7,951 nucleotides of DNA, from NCBI GenBank assembly GCA_002392345.1, contig DGGU01000030.1, positions 1 to 7,951 of the forward strand. The letters are read 5' to 3'. This document shows, piece after piece, positions 6,084 to 7,951 of the stretch (its first letter is position 1; the number at the start of each line of letters is the position of its first letter). The DNA comes from Lachnospiraceae bacterium UBA3866. Lineage in GTDB: Bacteria > Bacillota > Clostridia > Lachnospirales > Lachnospiraceae. The translations under genes were made by a program, and so were the position numbers. The notes below the pieces were generated by a model. It did no database searches, had not been told where the DNA came from, and saw nothing but the letters and a program-made list of their open reading frames with translations.

Positions 6084-7167
6084 ATATCTCATCAAACTCA
6101 TCTCTTATCTCGCCGACTACTTCTTCAAGGATGTCTTCAAGAGTTACTATGCCTATGGTCTTACAGTTATCAGACCTTACTATAACCATATTAGCGTAGA
6201 CTTTCTGCATACGACGGAAGGCTTGCGATATCTTCACATTTTCGTTTAAGAAAAACGGTTCTCTCATCATCTCTTCTATATCAAAGTCGCCCTTAGCAGA
6301 CATGTCATCATCTTTAGTTATACCTTGATTTGCACCTATCGCCTTTATAAGATCTTTCACATTTAAGATACCAACTATATTATCAAGGCTCCCATCAACA
6401 ACTGGGTATCTTGTATATTCGTTATTAATACATATCGCCATGACCTGTTCATAAGTTGATGTTACACTCACATATTTTACTTTATCATAAGGTATCATTA
6501 TATCAGCAAGTGTCTTCTCGCCAAATTCCAATGCATTTTGTATGATCTCTTTTTCTTCTGTCTCAAGGACGCCCTGCTCATGAGATATATCAACCAAAGT
6601 TTTCAACTCATCTTCAGAATAAGTGTCAACTTCTTCTTCAAGATTCACATGAAGTACCTTAGCTATGCCATCTGATATAGTGCTAAGGACAAAAACTATA
6701 GGGTAAAGCAGGAAAAGTGTAGCATTGATAAAATCAACATAGGCAAGTATTATATTTTCTGAATTCTTATTGGCTATCCTTTTTGGAGTTATCTCACAAA
6801 ATATAAGTATGATAAAAGTAAGTATAGCTGTAGCAACCGCAAGAGGGACATTCTTAATATAGATTGTCACAAGTAAAGTTGTGATAGTCGTGGCTACTAT
6901 ATTAACTACATTATTTAAGAAAAGCATAGTTGATATAATTCGCTGCTGCTTTTCCTGCAAAAGTAAAACCTTACTTGCCCTCTTATCGCCCTTGTCAGCT
7001 AGAGTCTCTATCTTAACAAAATCCGTCCCTGTTATAGCTGTCTCTATAGCAGATACGATAGCCGATACCACAAGTAGCATTATGAGCACGGCAAACATAA
7101 TTGTCATAATTACATTGTCATTCATAATTTTTATAAAGATACCCCAAGTTTGCTCGTAATTTATCAC
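6082..7167 (-). CDS. CNNM/CBS-domain membrane protein (CorC/HlyC-TlyC family), no C-terminal CorC_HlyC domain
   Basis: A polytopic membrane protein of the family often labelled hemolysin or magnesium/cobalt efflux; members are linked to divalent-cation export. The CNNM domain (about 17-200) has about three to four membrane segments and the family motifs SAIETA (39-44, normally SASETA) and CEITPKR (124-130). Two CBS domains follow (about 222-278, starting near MIPYDKV, and about 303-353, with VTLEDILEEVVGEI). The protein stops at IRDEFDEI, where most relatives continue with a roughly 80-residue CorC_HlyC domain. It has 361 residues versus about 420-440. Nothing downstream resembles the missing domain. 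The open frame begins with GTG directly after an in-frame TAA and lacks a ribosome binding site. ATG at codon 15 (7123-7125) gives an N-terminus more like relatives, but also without a clear site. Confidence 0.9.
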   Translation of the reverse strand: MINYEQTWGIFIKIMNDNVIMTIMFAVLIMLLVVSAIVSAIETAITGTDFVKIETLADKGDKRASKVLLLQEKQQRIISTMLFLNNVVNIVATTITTLLVTIYIKNVPLAVATAILTFIILIFCEITPKRIANKNSENIILAYVDFINATLFLLYPIVFVLSTISDGIAKVLHVNLEEEVDTYSEDELKTLVDISHEQGVLETEEKEIIQNALEFGEKTLADIMIPYDKVKYVSVTSTYEQVMAICINNEYTRYPVVDGSLDNIVGILNVKDLIKAIGANQGITKDDDMSAKGDFDIEEMMREPFFLNENVKISQAFRRMQKVYANMVIVRSDNCKTIGIVTLEDILEEVVGEIRDEFDEI

Positions 7168-7178
7168 TTAATAATTTA

Positions 7179-7220
7179 CTATTTTAAAAGGTCATTATAA
7201 ATTTTTCGTCTAAAAACCAT
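7179..7220 (-). CDS. possible 13-codon leader ORF upstream of the CNNM gene
   Basis: The minus strand reads ATG to TAG encoding MVFRRKIYNDLLK. A plausible ribosome binding site (GAGGTG) lies about six bases upstream, better than any site in front of the CNNM gene itself. The stop lies 11 bases before the CNNM GTG. It could be a leader peptide whose translation lets ribosomes reinitiate at the CNNM start. A chance ORF is equally possible, because 13 codons is too short to judge by composition. Confidence 0.25.
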   Translation of the reverse strand: MVFRRKIYNDLLK

Positions 7221-7242
7221 GCACACACCTCATAATTCTATA

Positions 7243-7272
7243 ATTCTATCATATGCTTGGCGTTTTTTCCAA
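7243..7272 (-). promoter_or_regulatory. candidate promoter for the CNNM gene
   Basis: On the minus strand, TTGGAA (7267-7272), 18 bases, TAGAAT (7243-7248). This would start transcription near 7236, about 70 bases before the CNNM reading frame and just ahead of the small leader ORF. A second isolated TATAAT lies at 7194-7199 without a -35. The region also contains an 8-bp tandem duplication (ATAATTCT, about 7232-7247). Confidence 0.4.
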
Positions 7273-7311
7273 TATTTATTTGGCTGTTTTGTGGCGTTTT
7301 TTTCAATATTT
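7258..7311. repeat. 20-bp direct repeat in the tuf-CNNM intergenic region
   Basis: Plus-strand TGGCGTTTTTTCCAATATTT (7258-7277) recurs at 7292-7311 with one change (C to T), at a 34-base offset. The repeat unit therefore looks like a tandem duplication of about 34 bp whose intervening part has diverged. It lies between the tuf terminator and the CNNM promoter candidate, which overlaps the first copy. Confidence 0.7.
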
Positions 7312-7346
7312 GTAAGACCGCTTCGTGGTGTTTATCATTCTCTGCA

Positions 7347-7380
7347 TATAAAAAGCAAGGATCTCTCCCTGCTTTTTATA
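7347..7380 (-). terminator. strong intrinsic terminator of tuf
   Basis: A 15-bp stem (7347-7361 with 7366-7380), perfect except for one G-U pair on the minus strand, closes a GAGA (GNRA) tetraloop. The descending arm ends in TTGCTTTTTATA, which supplies the U-tract. It lies 50 bases after the tuf stop codon. The A-rich opposite arm gives a T-run on the other strand as well, so it could act in both directions. Confidence 0.88.
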
Positions 7381-7429
7381 TCGGGCTCGAATGTCCCTTT
7401 GATAGCAATCGATTGACTCGCGCTTACAA

Positions 7430-7951
7430 TTACTCAAGTATCTTTACAACTCTTCCTGAACCTACAGTGTGGCCACCTTCACGGATGGCGAATCTAAGTC
7501 CTTCTTCCATAGCTACTGGGTGAATGAGCTCTACTGTCATCTCTACGTTATCACCAGGCATACACATCTCTGTTCCTGCTGGAAGGTTACATACACCAGT
7601 GATATCAGTAGTTCTGAAATAGAATTGAGGTCTATAGTTGTTCATGAATGGAGTGTGACGTCCACCTTCATCTTTAGTAAGTACGTAAACCTGTGCAGTG
7701 AATTTCTTGTGACATTTTACTGAACCTGGCTTACAGATAACTTGTCCTCTCTCTATCTCATTCTTATCTATACCACGAAGAAGAAGTCCTACGTTATCTC
7801 CTGCTTGACCTTGGTCAAGAAGCTTTCTGAACATCTCTATACCAGTGATAACTGTCTTCTTAGTCTCTTCGCTGATACCAACGATTTCCATTTCATCGTT
7901 AAGTTTAACTGTTCCTCTCTCTACTCTACCTGTAGCAACAGTACCACGACC
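7430..7951 (-). CDS. tuf: translation elongation factor Tu, C-terminal part (partial)
   Basis: The last 173 residues of EF-Tu, the GTPase that delivers aminoacyl-tRNA to the ribosome. The gene is cut by the right edge of the window, and the coding frame is open to 7951. The visible part begins GRGTVATGRVERGTV (near residue 222 of E. coli EF-Tu). It covers nearly all of domain 2 and all of domain 3, including GIEMFRKLLD, LLRGI, KDEGGRHTPF, YRPQFYFRTTD, MPGDN, and LRFAIREGGHTVGSGRV before the stop. The GTP-binding domain lies outside. The ATG at 7889-7891 is internal, not the start. The sequence is typical of Clostridia (ICKPGSVKCHKKFTAQVYVL). It is the last gene before a terminator, as expected at the end of a str-type or stand-alone tuf transcript. 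Confidence 0.98.
   Translation of the reverse strand, partial: GRGTVATGRVERGTVKLNDEMEIVGISEETKKTVITGIEMFRKLLDQGQAGDNVGLLLRGIDKNEIERGQVICKPGSVKCHKKFTAQVYVLTKDEGGRHTPFMNNYRPQFYFRTTDITGVCNLPAGTEMCMPGDNVEMTVELIHPVAMEEGLRFAIREGGHTVGSGRVVKILE

Noticed and set aside
420..7429. A new multi-gene defence or metabolic system
   Set aside because: The genes are recognisable housekeeping, signalling and toxin-antitoxin families with separate promoter candidates. Nothing ties them into one system.
7219..7523. Plus-strand frames over the tuf 3' end and the intergenic region
   Set aside because: They cross the terminator hairpin and antisense tuf codons; no coding signature.

Overview
The window looks like a low-GC Gram-positive of the class Clostridia, quite possibly Lachnospiraceae. 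The evidence is the EF-Tu sequence, AT-rich codon use, strong AGGAGG-type ribosome binding sites, GTG and TTG starts, and a 5TM-LYT/SpoIIE-type phosphatase. The exception is the extreme left end. The 16S rRNA fragment at 1-93 carries a Bacteroidales-type signature just inside the universally conserved 5' segment, which suggests a chimeric contig end. All genes lie on the minus strand, so transcription runs from right (7951) to left (1).

In transcription order: the 3' part of tuf (EF-Tu) ends at 7430 and is followed by a strong intrinsic terminator (7347-7380). A leader of about 260 bp holds a candidate promoter, a direct repeat and a possible 13-codon leader ORF. Next is a CNNM/CBS-domain membrane protein that stops before the usual C-terminal CorC_HlyC domain. 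A type II toxin-antitoxin locus follows, with an intact Phd/YefM-like antitoxin and a PIN toxin broken by one frameshift and one nonsense codon. Then come a membrane-anchored calcineurin-like metallophosphoesterase, an RlmD/TrmA-family 23S rRNA uracil-C5 methyltransferase, a 684-residue 5TM-LYT/Cache-like/HAMP/PP2C-SpoIIE phosphatase, and a near-consensus rRNA promoter with leader running into the 16S 5' end.

Most genes look like ordinary core functions (translation, rRNA modification, envelope, signalling). I see little sign that they form one pathway; several have their own promoter candidates. The most distinctive structure is a short dispersed repeat. A 30-bp version (29/30 identical) occurs in the rRNA leader and in-frame inside the rRNA methyltransferase gene. 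A diverged copy lies in a second extra segment of that same gene. On the minus strand the repeat can fold into a small hairpin with tandem G-A mismatches, and the diverged copy keeps the pairing. I do not find a CRISPR array, insertion sequence, tRNA, phage gene or convincing new multi-gene system.
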